This document shows positions 11,025 to 23,199 of a stretch of 64,000 nt of DNA, in pieces (positions within the stretch are counted from its first letter, which is position 1; each line of letters opens with the position of its first letter). The stretch is from Tillus elongatus (Eukaryota; Arthropoda; Insecta; Coleoptera; Cleridae). The position numbers were made by a program, and so were the translations under genes. The stretch spans positions 19,177,861 to 19,241,860 of the forward strand of contig OZ023264.1 of NCBI GenBank assembly GCA_964006375.1, in the 5' to 3' direction. Under the pieces are notes generated by a model, which saw nothing but the letters and a program-made list of their open reading frames with translations, did not search any database and was not told the DNA's origin.

Positions 11025-13405
11025 TCAACAATACACAACGAAGGCTTACAGCCTAAATACTTTCGTACCGTGGGTGTCGACAAGGAGGAAAGAGGCTACA
11101 TGTTAATTCTGGACTTTAAAGTTTGGAGGTTCGGAGGAGAAGGAAAAACATGTGCCGGCAAGAAATTCCACAACTTGGAAGTCCTCGGGACAAAAGAGCG
11201 GGCAAAACAAGATGTTCTATGTCTGGTGACCTGGACAGTACAAGGGTGAATTCGCTCTGTTCCCCTGGTAGATCTGTTGGGGGCAGCAGGTGGAGGAACT
11301 ATGGAAGAAAGCTCCTCTGAGCAGTGCGCGTGCAGATATCTATAAAAGAGAGTGAGAGGGAGTGAGGTCACCTACGGCACGCCGGTGGGCAAGAGATGGC
11401 AGCCTTTGGGTGAGGGTACGGTCACCGATGAGACGTATAGCTCTCTTCTGAATGGAGTCTAGGATAGTGAGTGTAGAAGCGACAGCGGCGCCCCAGATGT
11501 GGGATCAGTATTCGAGGTTTCGTCTTATTTGTGACGTACATAAGGTATAGAGATTTGCTGGTGAAAAGTATTTGCGAGCCCGGAAGAGGAAACCTAATTT
11601 CTTAGCAGCCGCTTCAGCAATTGGTGTGACATGTTGGTGCCAATTGAGATTTCGATCCACACAAATGACAACAAGTGAAAAAGACTCATTACTTTGAATA
11701 ACTTGGTTGTTCATTGTGATGGGTCTAGGGCTGGTGTATCTCTTATGAGAAAGAAAGCAAGACTAAGATTTGGTGGGGTTGAATTGTACAAGATTGGGAT
11801 TCACCATGTAATTCCATAGACTTGTTCCAAGAATGGGTGACAAGGGAAAGGAGGTCGGCAGTTGATCTGCGCTGACGGAATCCATACTGCCTGTCATGGA
11901 TTAGACTGTGTTTTTCAAAAAAATTTAGTAATTCGGTGTTTATATACTTTTCCATCACTTTAGAGATGACTGAAAGGAGAGAAATATGCCTGTAGTTGCT
12001 AGGAAGCGCTTTCGATCCTTTCTCGGGGACGGGTTGTACTCGAGCAGTTTTCCAGTTACTAGGGAATATGCCTCTATTGTAAGATGTCTGAAACAGACGA
12101 GTTATGACAGGAGCAAGTTCTGGTGCGCATTATTTGAAAACAATTGCTGTGATCTCGTCAAGGCCAGACGCTTTCCTGGTATTAAGAGAAGAGAACATCT
12201 TTCGTACCTTTCTAGTTTTGAAAATGATATCCGTCATTTTATGCGCGACATTGGGGACTGTTGGTGGTTGAACATTTGGAGGTGAGTTGAGAGTAGAACT
12301 GCCGGCGAACAACGAGGCAAAAAGTTCAGCCTTGCCCAGGGCGGTAGAAACAATTTCATCCCCTGAGACAAGAGGTGGGAACGTGCTCTTGCAGAAATTA
12401 TTCCCAATAGATTTAGCAAGAGTCCAGAAGGGTTTGCTGCCGCTGGAGCTTAAGAGGACTTTGTTTTTGATGTGGTTATTAAACGAGTTTTTTGCCTCAG
12501 AAAGAATGCGGACATACCGGTTTCTTGCGTCGTTAAATGCTTGACGGTTTTCTTGACTGGGATTGTGTAGAAGGTTTTTGTGAGCTTTGACCTTTTCAAG
12601 TCTGGCCTTGTCACAGGATTTAGAGAACCAGGGCTTTTGAGTGGCTGCAGAGGTTTTCTGTGTACGTGGAATAAATAATTCCATGCCAGTTTGGATAATT
12701 TCGGTGACGTTTTGTGAGATATCAGAGGGGTCAGGATGAGAGAAGCAGACAGACGCCCATGGAAATGAGGAAAAGTAATCTCGCATTTCGTCCCAGTTCG
12801 CGGAATTTTAGTGCCAAACGATACGTGGGTGTAATGACTGTGTGACCTCGGGTTGCATTGCACAGGAAGCAGTGACAATGCCGTGGTCTGAGAGACCCAG
12901 GGGGGCGGTGACTGATATCTTATAGCAGTCAGGATTTGTATTAAGAAGGAGATCCAAGGGATTTGAGCTGTGTGCTGGGATGCGAGGAAAGTAAGTAGGT
13001 TGCTGAACCATATTGGCTAAAGAATTGCTGACCGCAAAGGCCTCCGCTGCTCTTCCTTGTGAATCGGTTTTTGAAGATCCTAGCCATTCCTTATTATGGA
13101 CATTGAAGTCACCAAGAATAGTGACCTCGGAGGAAGGATATTCAGAAATCAGATGGTCGTTTTTTTCGGAAAGGTAGTCAAAGAGCTGGACAAAGTTGTT
13201 GTCAGAAGGTGACCGGTAAATGCAACAGATGAATTTAGTTGCAGCCCTGAGAGAGAGTTTTATCCATAGTATGTATTTTCTTCCAGCTTCTAAATTGGGG
13301 AATCTGGTGCATGGTTGATTGATACGGATGTACGCGCACACGCCTCCATGCAATCTAAAATAAGTAAGGAGCTCATACCCTGGGAAATTAAGGTGATTAG
13401 TGGAT
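11025..13405 (-). pseudogene. Family-1 LINE copy E, internally deleted
   Basis: The minus strand holds the 3' UTR, the RT C-terminus (peptide from 11096), part of the RT fingers (11743-11958), the linker (12130-12786) and the endonuclease (12808-13353 with GDFNVHNKEWLG and LDLLL). Several frameshifts break it. Near 11793 the sequence jumps from NLVQF directly to the region before GESQ, deleting the whole RT palm with motif A and YADD. It is 5'-truncated at about 13405. The 3' terminus carries the older GTTGAAATATT variant. Dead copy. Confidence 0.88.
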
Positions 13406-13984
13406 TAGTGATAATACTGGATATCCCCAGATATCTCTGGGGAGTGATATGCAACTGAATTTTGACGCCTTCAGTCTGGGCCTAGAAATGGACAATTGGC
13501 CTCGCTTGGTTATTATTCGTGAGCGGGGTTCCAGATGACATTGTCGTGAGTTGAGCGCTGGGGGGTGTCGTGTGCCCAGACGACCCAGAGGGGGTTGAGA
13601 TCTCTGATGAGATGAGTGGTAAACACCCGGAGTTTGAGGCCCCCACTGCGTGCTTCGAAACGGACGGACGACCACGCTCGGGAGCGGGACTCAATGTGGT
13701 GTCACCTTGAGTCTATTACTGGTGGGTGCCAGGTTTAGACGAACCCGGGAGATTGGGTGCTACTCGAGAGCGAGACTTCATCATACCCCTTCGATTCAAA
13801 CACTGACGGACGTCGGGTCCAGACGAACTCAGAGAGACGTTATCTCTCTTTAAGCTTCGAAACGGACAAGCGATTTCACTCAGATTGCAGTACACCTGCC
13901 AAACAAACTTTCACTCTCAAGGATCGACTTCCGCAGGGAGCTGGATTTGATGGCGATGGGTGAAATTTAAACGATTAGATGTGA
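13406..13984. other. GC-richer block of unknown origin
   Basis: Clearly higher GC than its surroundings, with recurring CGAAACGGAC and GACGAAC motifs. It leads directly into the LINE-like 3' tail at 13985. It may be 3' UTR or ORF debris of that LINE, but no conserved peptide could be read in any frame. Confidence 0.3.
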
Positions 13985-14056
13985 GCCACAATAGACCTAA
14001 GGTCGCGGTGGAGGGACTGGAATAGCCCACTCACAGTTAATCTAATCTAATCTATC
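13985..14056 (+). mobile_element. 3' end of an RNase H LINE (J family) with (TAATC)n tail
   Basis: GTGAGCCACAATAGACCTAA followed by GGTCGCGGTGGAGGGACTGG and three TAATC units. The same 3' end occurs at 62432-62500 and, reversed, at 44403-44480 behind the RNase H ORF of element J. This identifies it as a terminal fragment of that LINE family. Confidence 0.75.
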
Positions 14057-15056
14057 ACTATCAAATATTTTGAGACTTCAAACTCGCTTGGTCCTTGCTA
14101 CGAACTTTCCAATAGACCCTCGTAAACACCATTATTCTATTATCATACTTATTCAAAATGCAATAATGTTCTGGAGAATTCCAAACTCCCTTGAGCGATT
14201 CACTTACAGGAAAGTTAAGAATCCAAGGATCGATAGTTTCTTGACTCCTGACTCCAAGTATTTACTACAATCCGTGTATTATTAGGGTAGCGTTTATACG
14301 AAAGGCTTCAGATTAGAAACCGCCAATAAACCGATTTAGCAAATTGACTCTCAAGAGACTCGACACGATAATTACGTATATTCCACTCTAGAAATAAAAC
14401 AGAAACTTTAAAAATAGAAGCTATTAGGAAATACGCACTGCGTCACTTCTGTGCAACCTGTATTATTATTTATTAACAAATGTTTGATATTCGGGAGGAT
14501 TATTTATATACAGCGGCAATTACACAACGATCTTGTTTATACAGTGATGTTTATACAGGGAAATATGACCAGGTTACAATGAACTAATAAAACAACCCCA
14601 TGCCGGGTGTTTGATGTCTTGAAAATCCTGAGTAAATATTGGACGCTTTAAATAGACGATGAGGTGAGACAGAAATCGATATGTTCCTCATTCCACTACA
14701 ACACTCCTCCCTGTGGGTTTACTAAAACTCCATGAAATATTACTACTAAAATTTAATAGTGTCACGTGTTTTCAACTGAACTTTTCCCAGTTTGCTGTGT
14801 CTTCTACCGATATATCTTCTTCATTTTATGTCTTTATGTTATTAGGGACGATAGATTTTTCGCAGATACATTTACATTTCAAAACCCATCGAAAATGGTG
14901 AATGTTGTTAATAAAGATCTATTTTCTGTCCACTGTTAGCAACAACAGGTGAACGATAAAGTTTCTACTTCGATAAGTTAGGTCCGGTCAGATATCTTCT
15001 CATTCCGAACAATTCTATAAATTATTAATAACTTGAACATCATTAAACACACTTTG
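14057..15056. other. AT-rich intergenic stretch
   Basis: Nothing recognised; no ORF above 71 codons and no repeat hallmark. Confidence 0.35.
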
Positions 15057-15939
15057 GATTTTCGGCACGATGCTCCTTTCCTTAAGACCTTTAAAATGCG
15101 GTGCCACACAATATAGGGCTAGTTTTAAAATATTTACGTTTCACCCCCCAAAAAGCACTTCTTCAGGGTTAGCAAGAACCTAGGTTCATTGTGATGGCTC
15201 TAGGGCTGGTGTATCTCTTATGAGATAGAGAGCAAGACTGAGATTTTGTGGAATTAAATTGTACAAGATTTCTACTTCCCCAGTCTAATATTTTTTGGAG
15301 ATCCACAGAGACAGAACCCTCCATGAGTCTGCGATCCTCATCTAATTGGGCTAAAGAGACAGGCTTAGAATATTGTATATTTGAGTGGAGGCTGCTGTCG
15401 TCCGCGTAACTGTGAACTGGCTTGGATGTACTAGAGATGAGGTCATTGATGTGGAGAAGAAACAAAGTAGGGGCTAAAGCTGAACCTTGAGGGGCTCCTG
15501 CATTAATTGGATACAGTTTAGATGAATGGCCATCCACGACAACAGAAATGCTCCGGTTGGAGAGGAAATTTGCTGTCCAGGTACAGAGTTTTGCTGGTAG
15601 GCCATAAGCCGGAAGTTTATTAAGCAGCGCTGCATGCCAGACCTGGTCGAATGCGGATACGTCTAGAGCAACAATCTGGGATTCACCGTGTAGTTCCATA
15701 GACTTGTTCCAAGAATGGGTGACAAAGGACAGGAGGTCGTTTGTTGATCTGCGCTGACGGAATCCATACTTGACTGTCGTGGATTAGACTGCGTTTTTCA
15801 AGAAAATTTAGCATTTTCAGCAGGATGCTCATTTCCTTAACACCTTTAAAATGCGGTGCCACACAATATAGGGCTGGTTTTAAAATATTTACGTTTCACC
15901 CCCCAACAAGCACATCTTCAGGGTTAGCAAGAACCTAGG
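15057..15939. repeat. ~125-bp direct repeats enclosing a LINE fragment
   Basis: About 15057-15184 and 15813-15939 are the same sequence in the same orientation; the core 116 bp (15069-15184 and 15824-15939) differs at about five positions. Both contain AAAATGCGGTGCCACACAAT and end in GCAAGAACCTAGG. The family-1 fragment F lies exactly between them. The repeats are far too long for an ordinary LINE target-site duplication. Confidence 0.85.
15183..15811 (-). pseudogene. Family-1 LINE fragment F (RT palm only)
   Basis: An internal RT segment lacking both LINE ends: QYGFRQ-like sequence through LDVSAFDQVWHAAL (one Lys of the usual SKAFD lost), GAPQGSALAP, HSYADDSSLHSN and up to the SPRAITMN codons. 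Stops and indels appear toward the 5' part. It carries the YADD box missing from copy E 3.4 kb away. No poly(A) is present. Confidence 0.85.
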
Positions 15940-16224
15940 TGATAATAAAAGCAGATTTCTTTATTAACAAAATTATAAAGACAAATTTATTTTAATACAT
16001 TTACCACCATTAGTCCACGGATGAACAGAACTACACTTGTAAAGTTTTTTATGTTACATATTAAAGAAAAAAAGTCATTCTTTATAAAAAAAGTCTGCTT
16101 AGTCTGAAAAGTTCATAGCCATCTTTCAAATTTTGTAATACTATACAAGATGGTTAGAAAATAAGACAATGTGAAAATAAGACAAGGATAGACTACAAAA
16201 TTCAATACAAATATTTTAAGGGCA
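15940..16224. other. AT-rich spacer
   Basis: Nothing recognised. Confidence 0.3.
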
Positions 16225-16860
16225 TATTCCTGAAGTCAAAATAAGACCTTTTTTATATAAACATACGTCCTGAAAGCTTTAGTTTTCTAGATACAGGTGC
16301 TTAAGTTTCCATTTTTTTTATCGTTTTTGGCTAATATCTCAAAAACGCTTCGGTATTTGAAAACCAAATTTTACATATCGGTTACAACTCAAAAGCTGCT
16401 TCTTCCTGTTTCAATTTGCAGTTTCCAAAACATACTAGTGGCGCAGAATTTGAGTCAGTCAAATGTTCTATGTCCTGAATTCTACGCCACTAAAAAAAAA
16501 TGCGGTTTTTATGCATAGAATGGGCAGGGTCTTTTACATGTAAAAGGTACTCTTTGTTCGAAACTATAAAGTGCACCGTTTTCTAGAAAAATTGACTTTT
16601 GTATCGAAAAACTTAATATTTTTTACTGATTTTGGATCGCAAATTGTAAATATGTGCTCCTTTGACGAAACAATGCATTTTCTACACTTTTTACTTGTTT
16701 TTCTTCCACATAGAAGGCAGATTTACTTGAAAACGGTGCACTTTAGAGTTTGAAACAAAGAGCAACTTTTACATGTAAAAGACCCTGCTCATTCTAAAGA
16801 AAATGCACAAAAAACGAAGTTTTAGGGCAGAGAACCTTTGACGGGTTCAAATTATACGCA
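16225..16860. repeat. Palindromic MITE-like element
   Basis: Arms at about 16517-16590 and 16728-16800 are inverted copies, each containing the 16-bp perfect palindrome CTTTTACATGTAAAAG and AAAGTGCACCGTTTTC or its reverse. The left part (AAAATAAGACC then TATATAAACAT, near 16236) resembles the outer arm of the DD41D element at 56238, suggesting a non-autonomous relative. No coding capacity. Confidence 0.55.
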
Positions 16861-17113
16861 ACTGACATGTGAATCTGAATTGAAGTTAATGAAATTCAAA
16901 CTAAAATTATAATACTCACAATTTAAATGACAACTTATAATTACAAACTTACATTGCCTCAGAAACTCTTTAATGTATTTTTAATGGATACATTGTAAAA
17001 AGCACATTACTATGATTTTTGCTTACTTTCTTACCTTCAAGACCTACACGGGAAATAAGTTTTGAGTATACTAATTACAATATTGTAATAAGTTTCGAGT
17101 ATTTTATAGCGAA

Positions 17114-17118
<5 letters not shown>

Positions 17119-17180
<62 letters not shown>
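17119..17180. repeat. (TA)n microsatellite
   Basis: About 60 bp of pure TA, directly followed by CAGTGTGTTTCACTTTAAG, which has the form of a mariner-superfamily terminus (TA target then CAGT). Confidence 0.95.
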
Positions 17181-17183
<3 letters not shown>

Positions 17184-17374
17184 TGTGTTTCACTTTAAGT
17201 GGCGACAATTCATTATTTTATAACAGGTCATCTGATTTTGAAAATGCTTATCAGTGACCTGCAAAAAGGCATTTTAATCGAGTTATTTTCGAAATGGGAT
17301 AAAAATCTTTGGCTGAATTTTGTGTACAGTTTCCAGATGAGTTCATTGTTTATGATGATTTTCACAATTTGAAG
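17181..17374. mobile_element. Single end of a TA-targeting transposon (tentative)
   Basis: Begins CAGTGTGTTTCACTTTAAG immediately after (TA)n, comparable to the end of the element at 20704 (CAGTGTGTCCAAGATAAGG). No matching opposite end was found, so this is probably a truncated MITE. Confidence 0.35.
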
Positions 17375-17624
17375 CAATGGCCGAGAGTTTATCAGGCGCC
17401 AACAGTTGAATAGTTGTGGCAATGGATGCGTTCACTAGTCCCGCTGAGTCTCCGCGGGAACTCAACTGTTGCAGATTTGTCAAGGCGAAATGACAGACAA
17501 ACGCCACAAAATAGTGCTTGCAATCAACAGTGAGTTCATCAGTCTCTAACTGCTGAAATGTATCGGTAAGTTAACAGATGACCGCTTAAACTCAGCTGTT
17601 GGCACCTGGTGAACTCGGCCATTG
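17375..17624. mobile_element. MITE, CAATGGCCGAG family, copy 1
   Basis: Inverted ends: CAATGGCCGAG with ATCAGGCGCCAACAGTTGA on the left and CTCAGCTGTTGGCACCTGG with CTCGGCCATTG on the right, ~250 bp apart. A shorter member with the same ends lies at 46635-46763. Non-coding. Confidence 0.6.
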
Positions 17625-17699
17625 GCGTGAATGATATGTCAACACTAACCGTTGAACCGAGCTAATATACGTGATTTCTGTTTTGTAATTACTTCCACA

Positions 17700-18410
17700 T
17701 CGTCACGTCTGGAAGTATCACATTGGCGAAAAAAATTTCAAATTTTTTTTCGCTTAAACATCGTAAAAAGTATCAAAACATGATTTGAGAATTGATTTTT
17801 TTTGTCTGTCCGTCTGTCGGTCTGTATGTCTGCCTGTTTGTAGCCACGATAACTTCAGAACGAATTGACAGTTAGCACTCGACAAACGATCGGTTCGGAT
17901 TGTTTTTGGGGGAAATCGCTTTAGGGGGTAGGGGATGAATGTGGGTGATCTGGTGAAAATTTGAATTTTTTCGTTAAAACTCGAGTAATATAACGTTTTA
18001 GGGTTTTTATTAGAAAACTTTTCATGCGATCAAACGTCCGGTATTCTGTGCTGAAATTAAATTAGAGGTTGAATATGGGGGGTAAAGTATTGTTGACAAA
18101 AATTTCGATTTTTTTGTTGTTGCTAAAAATGGTGTAAAAAGTCTCAAAAGATACAGAAAACTTGATTCTAGAACGAAAATATTTTTGTCTGTCGGTCTGT
18201 CGGGGGAATAACTTTCGAACGAATTGAGATATCATCTTCAAATTTGGTATCCAGTTAGCAGCCCACAAAGGAACGCTTCGAATTGTGTTTTGTGTTTGGG
18301 TAAGATCGCTTCAGGGGATAGGGGATAAATAAGGGGTGATTTGGTAAAAATTGAAATTTCTTCAATAAAACTCGAGTAATATAACGTTTCAAAAGCTTAT
18401 GGGTACAGGA
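17700..18410. repeat. Two ~340-bp diverged direct repeats
   Basis: About 17720-18020 and 18080-18400 share TTTTGTCTGTC-rich blocks, ATAACTT(C)GAACGAATTGA, GGGGATAGGGGAT-like stretches and AAAACTCGAGTAATATAACG. It is an old tandem duplication of an unclassified repeat. Confidence 0.65.
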
Positions 18411-18944
18411 ATACAAATATTTTCTTCGTGGTCAAGTCATGGGCCCTAAATTAATTCAATGAGAATGTCTTTCTGCAGAGAATAAATTATCACAGCAATG
18501 TGGAAGTTATGATTCAATTTACAGCACTATTTTTCATGGCACTCTGAAAGAAGAAATTTAAGAAAAATTATCACGGATATAGTTTGACAGTAGGTGGTCT
18601 CAAAAACCTTGTAAAACAATACACTGTTTCTTTTTTAAATGGTACATCATCACTAAAAAGAACTTTGAAAGTTTAACTTCCCTGTTCTGGTTATTAATTC
18701 TCTTTGAAAATACGAGAGGCGATGCTCCAGAAACAAAATCTTAAGATCATGTTTTATTGTAGCTAATTTTAAAATACTGGAAACGGAGACATAATTATTG
18801 TTTACGACAGACGAAATATGACCACATGAATATAAGCAGCTGACATAAATTCTTGAAAAGTTAATTATATATGAACACCACTTGTTTCTAAGAACGATTA
18901 TCTCTACACATGATGTGCGTTTACTCCAAAACTAAAAGAAGATT

Positions 18945-19045
18945 GGACGCAGCAAATGCGTTATGTTGGTGAATTTTCATTAAAATGTTTTAATAGCAAA
19001 TATGGCTTTTTTAAATGGAAGTCATCCAATTTGGTATATGTAATC
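18945..19045 (+). repeat. R-family end
   Basis: Contains GGACGCAGCAAATGCGTTATG and the following GGTGAATTTTCATTAAAATG, the same end as at 4809, 29518 and 36241. Confidence 0.6.
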
Positions 19046-19051
19046 TTAATA

Positions 19052-19795
19052 CAGGCAATAGAGAATTTTTTTCTGCATTAAACTACAGGAGTTTTTTTTT
19101 GATAGATAGGTTCAGAATTACGCACTGAATGTAAAAACACAAAATCCTTACAAATTAGGAGGGCGGAAGTGCCGCCATTTTGAGAAAAACCGTTTCGGCC
19201 TATATCTCCGTAACCGTGCACTTTAGACCAAAAATGGTAATGACCTTTATTGTAGATAATTGCATTTTTCATCTTTTTTGATAAATAATTTTTTTGTATC
19301 ACTCACCGTTCACAACTTATACGACTATTAGCATTCATTTATTGACTTTTTTACGTATATCTTTGTTTATAATTGTTTAAAAAACAAAATGCTTATAACT
19401 TAACTTTTCAATCGACAAATTTTCTAGAACTATTACTTAAAACTTTTTTTTTCTAAAAATATTATTAGTGCATATTCTTTAAAAAAATTCACTAATGATG
19501 AAACCCCGACTTTTGAATTTTGAAAAAAGATATGGGTAAAAATGTCAATAAATGAATGCTAATAGTCGTATAAGTTGTAAACGGTGAGTGATACAAAAAA
19601 ATTAACAAAAAAGATTATAAGTGCAATTATCTATAATAAAGGTCATTACCATTTTTGGCCTAAAGTGCACGGTTATGGAGATATAGGTCTAAACGGTTTT
19701 TCTCAAAATGGCGGCACTTCCGCCCTCCTAATTTGTAAGGATTTTGTGTAGTTTAGTGCATTATGGACAAAAGTAACGGGCTCCTCTATTGCCTG
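19052..19795. mobile_element. 744-bp palindromic MITE flanked by TA
   Basis: Begins CAGGCAATAGAG and ends CTCTATTGCCTG, flanked on both sides by TA (19050-19051 and 19796-19797). Long subterminal arms (~19095-19350 and ~19550-19740) are inverted copies; both contain the GGAGGGCGGAAGTGCCGCCA block or its reverse. TA duplication and ends indicate a non-autonomous Tc1/mariner-type element. No ORF of note. Confidence 0.75.
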
Positions 19796-20616
19796 TACTA
19801 TCTATATAGTAGAAACAATGTACCATATTTCATTAAAATAAATTTATTGTTTGAAAAAAGCACCAAAATGTTCCCAAAATAAACTTTAAATGTTTCTGAA
19901 AAAACTGATCCCGATTTTTCCTGGCCAACGAATCTCTTCATGCTATTAATATACCTGCCAAGATTTAATTATCCACAAAAAGCTTTGTCATAAAAATGTA
20001 ACAAATATATATTTGCATTAAAATTTTCAAATGATTTCTTTCACAAAAATTCGAAATTTGTTTTACACAAATTGGCTTAAGTAATGATACACAAAAATTT
20101 CATTTTATAAACAATTTTTCTTATGAAAATTCGAGAAAATTTTTTTTACAATGACTTATTAAACATTTATTATTATTAACATCTCACAAAAATCTTACAA
20201 AAAAAATATTTCTACGGAAACAAAAAAAATCTGCGAAAACTGACTAAATATTTCTACAGGTACACTTTCTAAAAAAATACATAAAATTCAAATTAGATAC
20301 CTAATCTGTACTTCATTAAAACCTTAAAAAAAAAAGAAATTCCAAAAAAATTTAAGCGGAAAATACTCATATTTTCATGTCACAAACTGTCATAAAAAAA
20401 CGTTATTAAAGGGTCACTTTGAAATTTCATTTGACAATTGTGAAAACCATTTATTAACTATGTACATATTATTAAAATGTAAACATAGATAATCCTACCA
20501 AATTAATCATTTTTTGTGGATTTTCTTTTTAAAAACTTGCTAATGAGGAGATACCTACTTTTGAATTTTGAAAAAATTTCTTCAAATGAGCGCGAAGTAG
20601 TTTCAATTTTTATCTG
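19796..20616. other. AT-rich repeat debris
   Basis: About 19880-20320 is a diverged relative of the repeat at 5200-5745 (shared CCGATTTTTCCTGGCCAACG-type block). An R-family end block (TGAGGAGATACC) is near 20543. No gene. Confidence 0.45.

Positions 20617-20703
<87 letters not shown>
20617..20703. repeat. (TA)n microsatellite
   Basis: About 86 bp of TA directly abutting the left terminus of element K. Confidence 0.95.
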
Positions 20704-20706
<3 letters not shown>

Positions 20707-23195
20707 TGTGTCCAAGATAAGGAGGGGATAGCATGGTGAAATCGGAAACGGTAAGAGATACAGGGGGGGTAAATTAGAAAAAAGTTGCCCATTTTAGAGC
20801 TCAATTAAACAATATTTTGAAATTTTGGAAATTCCGATTATTTCCGGAGATATTCGAAAAAAACCGAAATTCGCCAATTTCGGTTTTATTTTTTTCTGAC
20901 CTTATTTGAGAAGATATTGAAAAACAAAAAAAAACACTTTCTCATGTACACTTTTTAAGCTCTACAGGTTGGTGTTTACAGATTTTTTATTCGACGTTTC
21001 GTCTCCGAGAAACCATCATCAACTTTAATTTTTTAAATACGGCCGTGCAATTTTTATTTCAAAACTTTAAACCATTTTCAAATCTAAATTAGAGGATGTA
21101 TAATTTCTAATGGTTTGAATATGTTTTCAGCTTATTTCAGTCATAAAAGGTGTTTTTTTCAGGAAAAATATTTTGAGTACGGCCCTGAATACTCGAAAAG
21201 CATTTATTTCTATAAGTAGTATCTTTTAAAAAGTCAATGAAGAGAAAAACGTTTTCAGTAATATTTCTTCGTTATTAAAATGTAACACCGTACTATTATA
21301 AGACTAGGTCCTAAACATAGAGGGCTTTGAAAAATAAACAAGTTGTCTCTAATGACAATAGAGATCTTTCAACAAATATAAATGTCAATTACTTCACTTT
21401 GTTAAATACAATTAATTGGGTACAAGCTCTTTCAATTTGTTTGAAAATGGCTGGACATTTTTCTTTTGAGGAAAAGTTCGACATGTTAAAATGTTACATT
21501 TTGTGCTATAGTAATACAGGAAAAGCTGAGCAAATGTATTCAAATTATTATCCTGAAAGAGTATAGCCAAATAGAAAGATATATGGAAGAATAGTTACCA
21601 ATTTATTGGCGTATGGTTCATTTAAGAAACCAATTGTTAGTAGAAGCAAACCATGCACTGAAGTAACTCAAAATAATGTACTGTTAGCTGTAGCCCAAGA
21701 CCCTACAACATCGGTTAGAAATATTGAAAGAGTAACTGGGACTCCAAAATCTACTGCAAATTTTATTTTGCGTAAGAACAAATACCATCCTTTCAAATTT
21801 CGAATCTGCCAAGGATTACGGCTCGGGGACGATATAAAACGCAGGACATTTTGTGAGTGGTACACTAGAAAATGTCAAGAGGATGAACATTTTGTTAATA
21901 AAATATTATGGTCTGATGAGAGTATGGTGACTAACAACGGAATCTTCAACAGGCGAAATACACATTTCTGGTCCAGAAGAAATCCGCGTTTATACAAAAC
22001 GTCTAAGCACCAACACCGTTTTGGTTTCAACATGTCGTTGGGGATGTTAGGGACACGGATAATTGGGCCATTTTTTTATCATGGATCACTGACTTCCGAC
22101 CGGTATCGAAATTTCCTGCAGAATAATTTGGAAGAATGGTTCGATGCTCACTTACCATTAGCAGAAGTCAATAATATCTGGTTTCAACAAGACGGGGCCC
22201 CGGCTCATAATTCGAGAACTGTTCAAGAATAACTATCAAACAGGTTTCCTGACAAATGGATAGGTACGCATTCAGATGTTTCTTGGCCTCCACGATCGCC
22301 AGATCCATTTTTGTGGGTATGTCAAAAACTACGTATACCAACGAAATTTTCACACGGAGAAATGATTACGTCAACTGGTTTTGCAAGCATTGCAAACCAT
22401 TACACCAGATGCAGTAAACAATGTTTTGGATGCCACAATTAGACGATGTTACCTATGCCTAGAAAATAATGGTGATTTGTTTGAACATCTCTTATGATTA
22501 AGGCAGATAATCTATTTAGATATAATATTCATTAGTTAATAAGGTACCTACATTTCATGACTTCATTTCATGAATTTAAGTTATTTTATTGGCTTATTTA
22601 TTACAAATGTGTTTCTTTTTCATTAATACGTTTGAAGAATCTTACTGAAAATGTTGTACTTCATTGACATTTTAAAAGGTACGACCTTACCGAAATAAAC
22701 GCTTTTCGAGTATTCAGGGCCGTACTCAGAAGATTATTCCTGAATAATTTTGTTTTTTGACTGAAACAAGCTGAAAACATACTCAAACCGTTACAAATGA
22801 TACACCCTCTAAGTTAGATTTGAAAATGGTTTAAAGTTTTGAAATAAAAATTGCAGGGCCGTATTTAAAAAATTAAAGTTGATTATGGTTTCTCGGAGAC
22901 GAAACGTCTAATAAAAAATCTGTAAACACCAACTTGTAGAGCTTAAAAAGTGTGCGTGAGAAAGTGTTTTTTGTTTTTCAATATCTTCTCAAATAAGGTC
23001 AGAAAAAAATAAAACCGAAATTGGCGAATTTCGGTTTTTTCCGAATATCTCCGGAAATAATCGGAATTTCCAAAATTTCAAAATACCGTTTAATTGAGCT
23101 CTAAAATGGGCAACTTTTTTCTAATTTAACGCACCCTGTATCTCTTACGGTTTCCGATTTGCCCATGCTATCCCCTCCTTATCTTGAACACACTG
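20704..23195 (+). mobile_element. Tc1/mariner-superfamily element K, long inverted arms
   Basis: Ends CAGTGTGTCCAAGATAAGG and its inverse (…TTATCTTGAACACACTG), both flanked by TA; total 2492 bp. The terminal inverted repeats are exceptionally long, about 575 bp each (20704-21280 and 22620-23195), with a few per cent divergence. A single degenerate transposase gene lies between them. Each arm includes a block (GACGTTTCGTCTCCGAGAAA) whose reverse complement resembles a degenerate hammerhead ribozyme core. Confidence 0.88.
21447..22497 (+). pseudogene. DD41D-like transposase of element K, broken
   Basis: Start ATG at 21447 (MAGHFSFEEKFDMLKCY). An N-terminal helix-turn-helix region follows, then TTSVRNIERVTGTPKSTANF, then the DDE domain: first Asp in LWSDES, second Asp in WFQQDGAPAH. 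Defects are TAG at 21564-21566, TAA at 22230-22232, loss of the stretch after RSPD that should hold the third catalytic Asp together with a frameshift, and a TGA further on. The C-terminal remnant VLQALQTITPDAVNNVLDAT resumes in another frame and ends at 22497. The element cannot transpose itself. Confidence 0.85.
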
Positions 23196-23199
23196 TATA

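Noticed and set aside
20516..20804. Tyr-Ile repeat ORFs here and at 31066-31351 and 56047-56255
   Set aside because: Translations of (TA)n tracts.
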